Source of the DNA: Corydoras sp. C115
Taxonomy: Eukaryota > Chordata > Actinopteri > Siluriformes > Callichthyidae
Direction of reading: 5' to 3'
DNA length: 64,000 bases
NCBI GenBank assembly: GCA_019802505.1
Contig: JAFMOC010000016.1
Coordinates: forward strand, 542,501 to 606,500
In this document: one piece after another, positions 52,721 through 63,824 of the stretch
Numbering within the stretch: the first letter of the stretch is position 1
Layout: each line of letters starts with the position of its first letter
Notes under the pieces: generated by a model
What the model was told of the DNA's origin: nothing
Seen by the model: the letters and a program-made list of their open reading frames with translations, nothing else
Database searches by the model: none
Program-made: the position numbers and the translations under genes

Positions 52721-53004
52721 CCCCATCTGAGTGGAGTTTCCATGTTCTCCCCGTGTCTGCGCGGGTTTCCTCCGGGTTCTCCGGTTTCCTCCCACAGTCC
52801 AAAAACATGGATCAAGTCAATTGAATTCTCAAAAAATTGCCCCATATAGAGAGTGTATGTGTGAGTGAGTGTGTGCCCAGCGATAGATTGGCGCCCTGTC
52901 CTGGGTGTATCTGCCCAGCGCCCGAGACGTTCTCCCCTGGATGGGCATGGGGAACCCCACCGCGACCCTAATAGAGGATAAAGCGGGAGATAGTGAATGA
53001 ATGA
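52721..53004 (+). mobile_element. 5'-truncated tRNA-derived SINE with target-site duplication
   Basis: It starts inside the tRNA-like head (CCCCATCTGAGTGGAG) and lacks both Pol III boxes, yet is flanked by a perfect 13-bp ATTTTGAATCAGT (52708-52720, 53005-53017). Truncation therefore happened during insertion. Confidence 0.87.
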
Positions 53005-53502
53005 ATTTTGAATCAGTTGGTTTGCATTAATATCCAGGTTTAAAACTTATGATGCGTTTTTATAACGCCGTGGTGTCCTATTTAAAGCATTCGCAGCAGG
53101 AGTTGGTGATTCATATTTTGGTTTTCAGATTAATAATCCTCAGAAATTTTAAAACAGTTTCTGATTTGGCTTGGATGAGGATTTCGTATAGTTTATTGGG
53201 TAAATGTACTTTGTTTCTTTCTTTATGGTATTTGGGACATTCTGTTAGGATGTTGAGTTATGAAAACTGTAATTCCTGAATTTCTCATGTTTAATATTTA
53301 GATTGTTGTTCTGGTAGCCTGTTTATTTGTGCACTGTAATAAATAAATCCATTATATTATTCATTAATCAGGTAACTGACTTATTTAACGTGATGTTAAC
53401 CTGGTTCGTAGGTCTCGAGGGGTTTGTCTCAGTGTGGAACTCATTCCTCTGAGCACATCATGTGATGAATGATGAGACTTCAGGACGTGAATTACAGGAA
53501 TA

Positions 53503-53508
53503 TTTATT
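53503..53508 (-). terminator. mrpl45 polyadenylation signal
   Basis: AATAAA on the minus strand, 30 nt beyond the stop codon, giving a very short 3'UTR. Confidence 0.7.
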
Positions 53509-53537
53509 ATAAAGGAATTATCGAATCTGTACAAGGA

Positions 53538-56500
53538 TCATTTGTGCCACTGCACGGCTTTGGGCTTCGGAACCTGATAACCGATCTCCTCAAACTCTTC
53601 ATGTGGCTTCAGCTTGGGACCTGGAATCATCACGGTCTGTGGGAGGAAAGAGAAGAACAATGAGGGAGAGACTGGTGACGGAACACAGCAAGAAACTAAA
53701 GACCACTTCAGTTGGACCCTGTGGGACAATCCTGCTTGATAAAGTGTCTGTTTTTACTGCTGACAGGTTCAGGACATGAAAAGAACCTTTACAGATACAG
53801 AGGAAAAACAATTGGTGATGGACTTGCACAGTCTGAATGAATTGCTACAGAGAACGTCAGACCAGCTTTCAGGATCACTGCCCATCATAGATGCACTATA
53901 CAGCATGTTAGTGAGTCAGAATGACCATTGGGAATTCAAACAACACTACCACTATGTAGTGCACTACAGACATTTCACACTACAGCGGGATTTGAAATGT
54001 ACATACATCCTGATCATCAGAGACAATGGGACTAACAGTACACAGATGGACTATACTGGGGCTTGTCCGTGTCTATGTGTGTTTGCGCATGTGTGTGTGT
54101 GTGTGTGTAGAGGGATGTCTTAGTGTAATAATGGCCCAGGTTAAATGTCCTGGACTCTCTTTGTAATGAAGCTGTGATTGGTTAATCGAACCTTCAGGAT
54201 AGGCTCTTTGGGGGGTGCCCAGGCTGGCACAATCTTTCCATGCAATCTCCAGCTGCCATATGGATTGACAAGGTGTCTCTCGATGACCAGGTACTCGAGC
54301 ACATCACGGGGCTCATCCTCATCCCCCAGCATCAGGCGTCCGAAGCGGTCGTATATGGCCAACGTCTGAGAGGCAGACAGAGGGAAGTTAAAACTGCTGA
54401 AGCAGAGATTGTGGCTGAAGGTTTGGGAACGGTCACTCACCTGTCTAGAGTGCATCCGCACAGTCACCTGACCATACAGGTTCCCCTTACTGACCATATC
54501 AGGACATCTGGCATGGACCAAGCGGGGTGGCTCCAAGGACTCCACAAAGCTCCAGCGCAGAGTTTTGTAGCGATTCCCTCGGACCATCTCCTGCAGAACA
54601 GCAGCCACACAGAGTGGAGCAGATCAAAACCCTCGGTTCCATCAACAGATTAAAACTCGGCTGCGGCTCCCTCACTACCTTAAAGCAGGGGTTCTCAACT
54701 GGTCTCAGCCCGGAACCCACATATTCTCATGGTTATTAAGTCAAGACTTCACCATCTTGCCTCCAAATACCATCACAAAAAAAAAGAGAAGTGAAACCCG
54801 CAAACCAATGGTGGTTACCATGGCAACGAGAATGCTGCATGGCTTTTTTTTTTAACCAAGAGAAAAGTACAAGTACAAATTCAGATGAGAATTCATTCAT
54901 TCATTATCTCCCGCTTTATCCTCTATTAGGGTCACGGTGGGGTTCCCCATGCCAATCCAGGGGAGAACGTCTCGGGCGCTGGGCAGATACACCCAGGACA
55001 GGGCGCCAATCCATCGCTGGGCACACACTCACTCACACAGACACACTCTATATGGGGCAATTTAGAGAACTCAATTAACTTGATCCATGTTTTTTGACTG
55101 TGGGAGGAAACCGGAGAACCTGGAGGAAACACACGCGGACACAGGGAGAACATGGAAACTCCACCCAGATGGGGATTCGAACCGGGAATCCCTAGCGCTG
55201 AGAGGCGAACGTGCTAACCACTAAGCCACCGTGCCGCCCTCAGATGAGAATTTTTTAATTTATTTATTTTTAATAAAAACATTTTTTTTTTTTTTTACAA
55301 GCTGTCCACAACTCGCCCCGATCATGTCCGACCCACCAGTTTAGAATCGCTGTAATAAAACACTCAATCTAAAGACTTTTAATAGAACAATGTCAGTTTC
55401 ACAGTGTAAACAAGCACACACGCAAACGCAAGCACAAACACACACCAGGAACACACGTACCGGGTAACACCTCTCTGTTACCAGAGAATGAAGTTTCTCC
55501 TTGTTGAACCTACAAAAGTGAAGAAATAGGACATTTATTAATAGGTATTCATTCATTAATCATTATTCATATACAGCATTTAAGACCAGCTTGGGTGAAG
55601 CATCTGAACAGAAGCTGCACAAAGATAGGACTCGGGGTCCATTTCTGCGCATGTGGCGAAGACTCTGTGGCAACAGCGTGAATGATCGGACACCAGGTGG
55701 AGAGGATCCGCTGATGGTCTTAATGATGCAGGCTCCAGCAAAGTGTCCAAGTGAAGAGGAAACAGGAGTCGGTGGAGAAAGACGGGAGGTTGTGCATTAT
55801 TGTAAATAAATCACGGAAAGGAGGTGTAACTGTATTCCACTGCGCATTGGGCCTAATAAGATCATTCCCATGATTCATTCACAATCATGCACAAGGTTCC
55901 TGCCTTATCGCTTTATTAACCTTTTATTAACCCTTGCTTTAATTAACCCTTTATTAACCCTTCACACCTTCAAACGTTCCACCATCGAAAGCCTGCTGAC
56001 GTATGCTGTGTCAGTGTGGCACTCCAGCTGCACAGAGGCTGACAGAAGAAGACTGCAGAGTGACCAACACAGCCGAAAAAATCATTGGCTGCTCCCTGCC
56101 TTCCATAACCTCCATCTACCCCTCCCGCTGTCTCAGCAGCGCCAACAACATCCTAAAGGACAATACTCACCCCGGCTTCCACCTTTTCAACCTGCTGCCT
56201 TCTGGCAGACGCTACAGGTCCATACGGGCCAAAACAAACAAACTCAGGGACAGCTTCTTTCCCAAAGCCATTACAATACTAAACGGGAACCTGCACTAAT
56301 TGGCACATCATGTTACACTACACGTCTATTTGCACAGTACATTTTTGCACATGTCTTTTCTATTGTTTTTTTCTATTTATATATAATGCCATGTGCATTT
56401 TAAGGAGGAGATTAAATCGTTATATGATGTATACTGTGTATGCGTGGTATAATGACAATAAAGGCTTTCTATTCTATTCTACACCAATAACAGCTCGCCT

Positions 56501-59079
56501 GAAGCGAGCAGTAAGCAGTGCACTTACTGATTCTCACGCATGCGTGCAGCTGAAGCAGAATTTCTGATCGCATGGTAAAGAAGAGAGGAGTGAATGAAGA
56601 GAAAACCTGGTTCTTACTCTGTGAGAGACAAATGAGCCTGAATGAAGATCTCCTGAGCTCGCACTGCAAAGTCTTTCGTAGAGAACTGAGGGTCATGGTC
56701 CTTTATCTTACGGATCCTGAGAAGAAAAACACAGTATTTGAGAAATAACAGAAGAAGTGATCAGGAACGTCATATGAAGTCACACACTGCAGGCCAAACG
56801 GTTTAGATCACCCCTTAAAGATTTTTTATTCATTCATTATCTCCCGCTTTATCCTCTATTAGGGTCGCGGTGGGGTTCCCCATGCCCATCCAGGGAAGAA
56901 CGTCTCGGGCGCTGGGCAGATAGACCCAGGACAGGGCGCCAATCCATCGCTGGGTACTCACTCACACACACAGACACACTCTATATGGGGCAATTTTGAG
57001 AATTCAATTGACATACACGGGGAGAACATGGAAACTGCACCCAGTTGAGGATTCGAACCGGGAATCCCTAGCGCTGAGAGGCGAACGTGCTAACCACTAA
57101 GCCACCGTGCCGCCCCCCATAAAGATTTAAACAGAGATTTAGAGATTCAGGCATTTTGAGATAAAGACGTTTCTCCCTCTGATACGGTTTCCTGCTACAA
57201 TCTGTATGATGCTTTGTTTTCCCCTTTTGTTGAATTCGTACCAACCAAGCTGTGCAATGAAGTTGACGTCTACATTAACAGAAGCATCATAGGAAGTTCT
57301 GACAGAACCGTAAAGTATGCTATGCTGTAATACGAAGCACTGTCCCACTAGGTGTAGGTCAGAGGGTATTACATGGAACAGGGTGACCGTGACAAAGTTA
57401 GCAACTCATCAGCGTTCCTCCTTCTCTAGGTTTATAATCAGTGTTAGACACTGAGAACCCTTCCTCAGCTAATAGTTACAAAACCCCTGTACTGGCACAG
57501 AGAGAAATGACTCTGCACCCCTCACTGAATCCGAATGTTCTTTCTCTTCCATTATTGCTGCTTTATACAACATTTGATTTTGGATTAAAACTAATGAATA
57601 ATAATAATAATTTCCCTATTGTTTTTTTCACGGTCAGTTTAATTTTGACCGGGACTCGGAGTGGAGCCGCTACTCCTCCGCATCGAAAGGAGCCAGTTGA
57701 GGTGGTTCGGGCATCCGGTAAGGATACTTCTTGGGCGCCTTCCTAGGGAGGTGTTCCAGGCAAGTCCAGCTGGAAGGAGACCCCGAGGAAGACCCAGGAG
57801 GGATTATATCTCTCAGCTGGTCTGGGAACGCCTCGGGGTTCCCCCAGTCGAGCTGGTGGAGGTGGCTGGGGCGAGGGAGGTCTGGGTCTCCCTACTTCGG
57901 TTGCTGCCCCCGCGAAGCGGAAGATAATGGATGGATGGATGGAGTTTAATTTTGTTTCTGTCGGTGTGACACCTCTGTCTATGTGATGGTGAGATGGTGT
58001 TGGATGGAGGAGAGACAACTGTTACTGATACTATAATTATCTTACTTCTTAAAAAATAAAATAAATACTCTGTTTCTGCTGATGTCTGACAGTAAACATT
58101 AGAAGTACAGAACTTACGCCAGTTGGGAGGTGGCACTCTGTCTCAGCTGCTCAGTACGCTGTTTCAATCCCTCTTTGGAAAGTGTAGAGTGGCGGGCGTC
58201 GCCCTCGGGTGGGACATAGGGATCGAAGATACCGGCTGTAAAAGACAGAGAGAGTTTAACATTCAACATGTTTAATATCATCCCTGCATTCTCACCTGTA
58301 TGAAAGCAACTGCAAATTTATGTGGGTGTGGCCTATTCACTCATTAATTTATCTGAACACATGAGACATTTGAGTCTGAAATGCTGAGTTTGCATTTGAA
58401 GTTCCACAGAAACAGAAACAGTGAAAAATCTAATGAGATTCAACATGAACTCAAAGCAGAGAAAGAGAAATGAAGTGCATCACATCATCTTCAGTGAATA
58501 TTGGTGGAGGTTATTCTAATTTTTTACATTTATATTTATATAACCTGTATTTCATGTATTTATTTTAATGTTTCAGCTATCGTCCCCTTGCTGTGTAGTG
58601 TAAAGTGCATAAGTGCACACAATCTGATCAGGACTACATACTGTACAAGAGCTTTAACAGACGACCTGCCCCAACTTCTGTCTGTACAGTTGATTTTTTT
58701 AATCTCCAGTCTTTTCCTTTCCTAATGCATTACATCTGATCGTTCTCTTTTTGGATTTCCCCATTGTGAGACTAATAAAGGGAAATAAATCAGTCAGTCA
58801 GTCATCACTCTGTACTCGGTGGATCCTTCTGGGGTTGTAGGATGATGATGATGATGATGATGATGGTGGTGATGGGAGCTGCAGTGTGAGTTTCTGGATG
58901 GATACCTGTACAGGAGATGTTGATGGGTCTCTCCATGTACTCCTGCCTCATCACCAGCCCAGATGCTCGCGCCTGCGCCGCCTGCTCCTCATGAGTCTTC
59001 CCCTTTATTCCCACAGCAGGAGGAATAAAGTACCGCTTCTTACCCCGGACAGGAATCACTACAGGATGAGAGAACTGTA

Positions 59080-59127
<48 letters not shown>

Positions 59128-59482
59128 TTTATTCATATATATATATATATGGCAGCACGACGGCTTAGTGGTTAGCACGTTCTCCTCTCAGCGCTAGGGA
59201 TTCCCGGTTCGAATTCCCATCTGGGTGGAGTTTCCATGTTCTCCCCGTGTCTGCGTGGGTTTCCTCCGGGTTCTCCGGTTTCCTCCCACAGTCCAAAAAC
59301 ATGGATCAAGGTCAATTGAATTCTCAAAATTGCCCCATGTAGAGTGTGTCTGTGTGAGTGAGTGTGTGCCCAGCGATGGATTGGCGCCCTGTCCTGGGTC
59401 TATCTACCCAGCGCCCGAGACGTTCTCCCCTGGATGGGCATGGGGAACCCCACCGCGACCCTAATAGAGGATAAAGCGGAAG

Positions 59483-59559
<77 letters not shown>

Positions 59560-59673
59560 GCGGTACACAGGTGGCTTGACGTTCTCCCCTGGATGGGCAT
59601 GGGAACCCCACCACGACCCTAATAGAGGATAAAGCAGGAAATAATGAATGAATGAATGAATGAATGATATATT

Positions 59674-59733
<60 letters not shown>

Positions 59734-59910
59734 CACACACACACACACAACATACATACACACATACATATACATACATACAAACGTGCATATATACACA
59801 TTATTAGCTTCAGAACGTCAGTGAAACCTGAACTGAGCTGATCTTCACATAGAGACTGTACTGAGCGCGTTTTAAACCCTCAGTCTGTCTGTCAGTATGT
59901 CTGTCTGTCA

Positions 59911-59941
<31 letters not shown>

Positions 59942-60059
59942 AGTCTGTCAGTCTGTCAGTCTGTCTGTCTGTCTGTCGATTTGCTTTTCTTTTCGTTACC
60001 TTTGCGCAGCGGCATGTCAGCTGGAACACTCTCGTCGTCCTACACATGGACGTTGCCAT
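53538..60059 (-). CDS. mrpl45: Mitochondrial large ribosomal subunit protein mL45 (MRPL45)
   Basis: Exons are 60000-60059, 58906-59074, 58118-58235, 56618-56716, 55461-55509, 54441-54590, 54192-54365 and 53538-53636; phases close to 305 residues, against 306 in human. Exon 1 (MATSMCRTTRVFQLTCRCAK) is a basic, mitochondrial-targeting-like start. Exon 2 has KKRYFIPPAVG. Exon 3 has IFDPYVPPEGDARHSTLSKE. Exon 4 has DFAVRAQEIFIQAHLSLT. Exon 5 (49 nt) has LHSLVTERCYP. Exon 6 has YKTLRWSFVESLEPPRLVHA. Exon 7 has TLAIYDRFGRLMLGDEDEPR and NPYGSWRLHGKIVP. Exon 8 ends VQWHK. The Tim44-like fold places mL45 near the tunnel exit, where it helps dock the mitoribosome on the inner membrane. Introns hold SINEs, LINE fragments and microsatellites. 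Confidence 0.96.
54686..55352 (+). mobile_element. Non-autonomous hAT-like element interrupted by a SINE
   Basis: The left end CAGGGGTTCTCAACTGGTCT and right end TTTAGAATCGCTG match the element at 39767-39938. A SINE (54894-55239) interrupts it. No target duplication is evident. Confidence 0.6.
54894..55239 (-). mobile_element. tRNA-derived SINE in mrpl45 intron 5
   Basis: Full-length reverse copy with a perfect 13-bp duplication TCAGATGAGAATT (54881-54893, 55240-55252). Confidence 0.88.
55940..56480 (+). mobile_element. 3' end of a LINE (ORF2 C-terminus, 3'UTR and tail), frameshifted
   Basis: Two overlapping frames together read as the C-terminus of a fish LINE ORF2: TIESLLTYAVSVWHSSCTEA, then in the next frame VTNTAEKIIGC, HPGFHLFNLLPSGRRYRSIR and RDSFFPKAITILN. 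A frameshift falls near 56060. A 3'UTR with ATAATGACAATAAAGGC and a (TTCTA)n-like tail follow to about 56480. It is 5'-truncated and inactive, in mrpl45 intron 4. Confidence 0.8.
56829..57119 (-). mobile_element. tRNA-derived SINE, internally deleted
   Basis: Reverse copy that jumps from GAGAATTCAATTGACAT to ACACGGGGAGAAC, losing about 60 bp. Target word TAAAGATTT flanks it (56816-56824, 57120-57128). Confidence 0.8.
57640..57950 (+). mobile_element. 3' end of a second LINE family
   Basis: Frames read ERSQLRWFGHPVR, GRRPRGRPRRDY and LVWERLGVPPVELVEVAGAR, a C-terminal region common in fish non-LTR elements. A (GGAT)n tail follows. 5'-truncated and degenerate, in mrpl45 intron 3. Confidence 0.8.
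58236..58905. other. mrpl45 intron 2
   Basis: It ends with a LINE-like 3' tail (TTCCCCATTGTGAGACTAATA) at about 58750-58790 and (GAT)n at about 58842-58864. Nothing else is recognised. Confidence 0.5.
59075..59999. repeat. mrpl45 intron 1: microsatellites and a SINE
   Basis: The order is (CA)n at 59083-59125, SINE plus copy at 59151-59487, (TA)n at about 59486-59554, a SINE tail fragment at about 59577-59660, (TA)n at about 59678-59723, (CA)n at 59725-59750 and (CTGT)n at about 59883-59980. The last tract ends about 20 bp from the exon-1 donor. Confidence 0.88.
59151..59487 (+). mobile_element. tRNA-derived SINE inserted between TA tracts
   Basis: Plus copy with head GGCAGCACGACGGCTTAGTGG, B-box GGTTCGAATTCC and tail ATAAAGCGGAAGATAATATA, lying between two (TA)n stretches. 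Confidence 0.85.
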
Positions 60060-60444
60060 TTTGTATCTTCCTTCTCTGCTTGGCCTTATGAATGAGTGAA
60101 TAACAGCGCCCCCGCTGCCGCCTAGTGGCAAGGCGAGCAACTGCACATCCACACCGCGTCGGTTTGTTTACGGATTTCAAGGAACGTCATATCGTTTCCG
60201 CTGTGACCTTTGACCTGCTTATGTGACCCTTAGCTTCCTTCTAATAACATTTAGAAGGAGGTTTTATTACATTTAGCTATTTAGCAGACACTTTAATTCA
60301 AAGTGATCAGGGTCCCATCAGGGTTTAAAAACACCGGGGGCTTTAGCCCAGATCCCTTATTCCCCCTCTGTGTCCTTTCATGAGGGTATTTATCCATTTT
60401 TCAAACTGTTGTTACATTCATTCTGTTTGATCATTTATTAGTTC

Positions 60445-60780
60445 ATTCATTCTCTCCCGCTTTATCCTCTATTATGGTCGCGGTGGGGTTCCCCATGCCC
60501 ATCCAGGGGAGAACGTCTCGGGCGCTGGGCAGACACACCCAGGACAGGGCACCAATCCATCGCTGGGCACACACTCACTCACACAGACACACCCTATATG
60601 GGGCAATTTTTGAGAATTCAATTGACTTGATCCATGTTTTTGGACTGTGGGAGGAAACCGGAGAACCCGGAGGAAACCCACGCAGACACGGGAAGAACAT
60701 GGAAACTCCACCCAGATGGGGATTCGAACCGGGAATCCCTAGCGCTGAGAGGAGAACGTGCTGACCACTAAACCACCCGC
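60445..60780 (-). mobile_element. tRNA-derived SINE, copy 1 of an adjacent pair
   Basis: Reverse copy flanked by CATTTATTAGTT (60432-60443 and 60782-60793). Confidence 0.85.
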
Positions 60781-60795
60781 CCATTTATTAGTTAT

Positions 60796-61142
60796 TCATT
60801 CATTTATTATCTCCCGCTTTATCCTCTATTAGGGTCGCGGTGGGGTTCCCCATGCCCATCCAGGGAAGAACGTCTCGGGTGCTGGGCAGATAGACCCAGG
60901 ATGGGGCGCCAATCCATCGCTGGGCACACACTCACTCACACAGACACACTCTATATGGGGAAATTTTTGAGAATTCAATTGACTTGATCCATATTTTTGG
61001 ACTGTGGGAGGAAACCGGAGAACCCGGAGGAAACCCACGCGGACAAGGGGAGAACATGGAAACTCCACCCAGATGGGGATTCGAACCGGGAATCCCTAGT
61101 GCTGAGAGGCGAACGTGCTAACCACTAAACCACCGTGCCGCC
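60796..61142 (-). mobile_element. tRNA-derived SINE, copy 2 of an adjacent pair
   Basis: Reverse copy flanked by CATTTATTAGTT (60782-60793 and 61143-61154 after the last head base). It shares the target word with its neighbour, as in the pair at 3442-4143. Confidence 0.85.
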
Positions 61143-61154
61143 CATTTATTAGTT

Positions 61155-62174
61155 ATGTTGGATAAAATGAAATTCCATATGAAATATGTCTGTCAGCAGT
61201 GGAGAGCACATTCAGTTCTAATAAACGATGGTTTTGGCTGAAAATGTTTGAATAAACGAATCTGAGCTTCTGCAGAAAAGAATGAATCTGTTTTACAAGT
61301 CAGTCGCTAATGAGACAGTTTTAACGAGGTTTTGCTTTAAACACCATAACTTTGCGACAGTTTGCTCCTTCAGAAAGATTTTGACGGTTTCTGAAAGGTG
61401 AGAAGCTGCTCTTTACAGACAATATAGTTATTACGGGAACTTTACTCCCGATGCTGGTGAAAAAATCTGTCTCCCACACACACACACACACACAGCGTTT
61501 GGAACCACAAACAGCTGACGGTGACTCCATCGTTGGGTCCCGCTGCTGGAGGAGAGGCTGCAGAGAAGGCTGCTCTCATTTGATCCGGGGTTACAGCCCC
61601 GAACGCCCAGGTCTAATGACACCCCTGGTCCTATCCCAGCAAAAACCTGCAAAGTCAGGAGAGATTTGAGAGCAGCAGGCACTGGCTCAGTCTGAAGCAA
61701 TCTTATATACAGGAATTCATTAAGAGTCAGATTATTCCCCTACAAAATTACACAAGTGCACTGTTACCATGGAGATGGACCCAAAACAAGGATGATGTTA
61801 TCCAGGTTCAGGTCCGAGTCCCACCCTGCTGTGCTGCATCCTTAACTCTTGAATTAATAGGATTGTAATCATGTTGGGCAAATGAATGAGGACTAAAGAT
61901 AGAACTTACAGATGAAGCGAGTCCGGTTTGGCCCGGCACCATTTGTTTACTGCCAACATGGAACCTGCGAGTCCTCACACCCAGGCGGTGAGACACTGGG
62001 GTTCTGTTGAAAACAAGCTTAAAATAAAGCAGTTTGGAAAACAAAGAGCCTCTGGGGATGGAGGGGCGGCAGCAGGTGGAGTGTTTATCGTAAACTGAGG
62101 CTCCACCTTCACATGGACTTCACTCTCAGAGCAGCGAGCAGATCAGAAAGAGTCAGAAACGCGTGTAAATAAAA
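61155..62174. other. Spacer between mrpl45 and npepps
   Basis: A short (CA)n lies at about 61476-61493. I see no gene, RNA or clear mobile element. Confidence 0.5.
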
Positions 62175-63194
62175 CAGCTCTTTATTGTTTGAGAAAGATT
62201 TGCACCAACTGCTAAGTCTAATCATGTACATCCACCACGCGCACGCAAAATGGACCGCGCCGCGAGACTGTGCCCTTCAACCCGATTCCTGTTCCTCACT
62301 AATCAACATCATCTTTAAAGCACGCTATCGCTCGATTGGAGAAGCACCGCCACCTCTAAAGCAGCCAATCGGAAAACCCTAGCAGTTCATTAAATTAAAG
62401 ACCCGGAGTAAATGATCACAACGTCCCTCCTCCACCCGCTCCTGATGGGAACCAGAAGGAGGTGATGAACTTCAACCCAAAAGTCCCACACACCTGCACA
62501 CACACACACTATGATAGAACATTGTCCAAAATGTGGTTTAGTTCCTGTACTACTCAAGAGGGACAGGATATGGAAGAAAGATTCCTACATACACAGATGA
62601 AGCAGAAGGACCGTGGCTGGTCTCAAGGTCTCAGAACGACATATACAGTACCATGCTTACACCATTAACACTGACCTTTCACCCCATATCTAGCAATGCC
62701 TTACGGTTATATAACACGAGGGGCTACAGACGACATGGAGCAAAGAAAATGTTTAAAACAACCAGAGAGGACCCAGGATTGAACCACTGATATCAGAGGA
62801 GGGAGGCAGAGTTGATTCACAGATCATAAACTACTGTGCTGCCAGCTGAAGGTATCTGATTGATTAGTGTACTGAATGAGTGCTGTATGTGTTTGATGGG
62901 GGTGGGGGAAACAAAAGCATGCATCCTTAAATGCTAACGAAATGCAATGAGGTGGAGCTTCTGAGCAGGTGCCTCATCTCCACCTGAAAGGAACAGGAAC
63001 CATCGTCTCTGGCACGTCAGATTCTTCTCATGATTCTCTGGTGATTTGCATGATGGAACGATAGTGCTGAAATCGTCATTAAATAGGAAAGCAGAAACGA
63101 AGCCGGTCGGACTGACGGAACCCTCGCGCGCTCAGCGCAGGGCGGTTGCGGGGAGGATCCAGGTGAGAGTGTGCAAGCGGGCCGAGGGCAGGGG
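62175..63194 (-). other. npepps: npepps 3'UTR with poly(A) signal
   Basis: AATAAA on the minus strand lies at 62181-62186, about 1 kb beyond the npepps stop, with no intervening coding sequence. The UTR extent is inferred from this signal. Confidence 0.55.
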
Positions 63195-63341
63195 TCAGAC
63201 CGGGGGTGCTTTGCGTCGCAGCAGGTACTGGTGGATATCATCGGCATCCCGTTTCAGCCAGGCAGCGTTTAACAGAATGTTCTCACAGCACTGCTGCACC
63301 GAGCGCTCGGCCGCCGGGGCGGGGTGACTCTCAAAGAAACT
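63195..63341 (-). CDS. npepps: Puromycin-sensitive aminopeptidase, last exon (partial gene)
   Basis: After acceptor GTGCCCCAG the exon reads SFFESHPAPAAERSVQQCCE, then NILLNAAWLKRDADDIHQYL and LRRKAPPV, then TGA (63195-63197). This is the extreme C-terminus of the M1-family zinc aminopeptidase NPEPPS, part of the C-terminal helical domain. The catalytic HEXXH region lies outside the window. The preceding exon is not seen in 63342-64000. Confidence 0.93.
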   Translation of the reverse strand, partial: SFFESHPAPAAERSVQQCCENILLNAAWLKRDADDIHQYLLRRKAPPV

Positions 63342-63404
63342 CTGGGGCACAGGGAGAAGAAGAAGAAGAAGGGGTCAGGATTTAAAAAGCAAAACTGTAC
63401 TCAC

Positions 63405-63824
63405 TAGGGGTGAGCTGCAATATTCGCTGATTCGACGATTCGATTTGGAGAACCGTAGTCGACTATGAACCTCATAGTCGAATGTACCATTTTGACCACA
63501 TGGGGGTGCCCATGGCTGCTGCTAAGCATTAGTTTTTACATGAAATGTCTTTGTTTTCGTATATATATATATATATATAGCCTTTTGTGAAATAAAATCA
63601 TCCTAATTTCTGTTAATATTTTTTTTAAATGATGTGTGCGCTTTAACCCATTTACGGTGCTCTAGAAAAACAAGTAAAATATAAAAAAAAATTGTTTTTT
63701 TAAAAACCACGCTTATAGCGCCATCTTGTGGTGAAATTTTAACTGATTCGACTATCAGTCGACTATAGGGAAAATCTGACGAATCAGATTCGACTATGAA
63801 AATCCTTAGATGAATACAGCCCTA
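63405..63824 (+). mobile_element. Non-autonomous hAT-type element (MITE), copy 2
   Basis: Same family as 39967-40371. It has ends TAGGGGTG...CAGCCCTA and an 8-bp target duplication GTACTCAC/GTATTCAC (63397-63404, 63825-63832; one mismatch). It lies in the last npepps intron. Confidence 0.87.

Larger units (their letters stand above)
50991..53537. other. Convergent spacer between gpr179 and mrpl45
   Basis: It includes the gpr179 3'UTR (AATAAA near 51369 is a candidate poly(A) signal), SINEs at 51447-51795, about 52137-52378 and 52721-53004, and (TA)n at about 51902-51950. At the right is the mrpl45 poly(A) signal, TTTATT at 53503-53508. Nothing else is recognised. Confidence 0.6.

Noticed and set aside
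56003..56299. Open frame as a host gene in mrpl45 intron 4
   Set aside because: The sequence (LLPSGRRYRSIR) is the C-terminus of a LINE ORF2, frameshifted and followed by a LINE tail.
59324..59801. Open frames rich in YIYI and CVCV
   Set aside because: They are translations of (TA)n, (CA)n and SINE sequence in mrpl45 intron 1.
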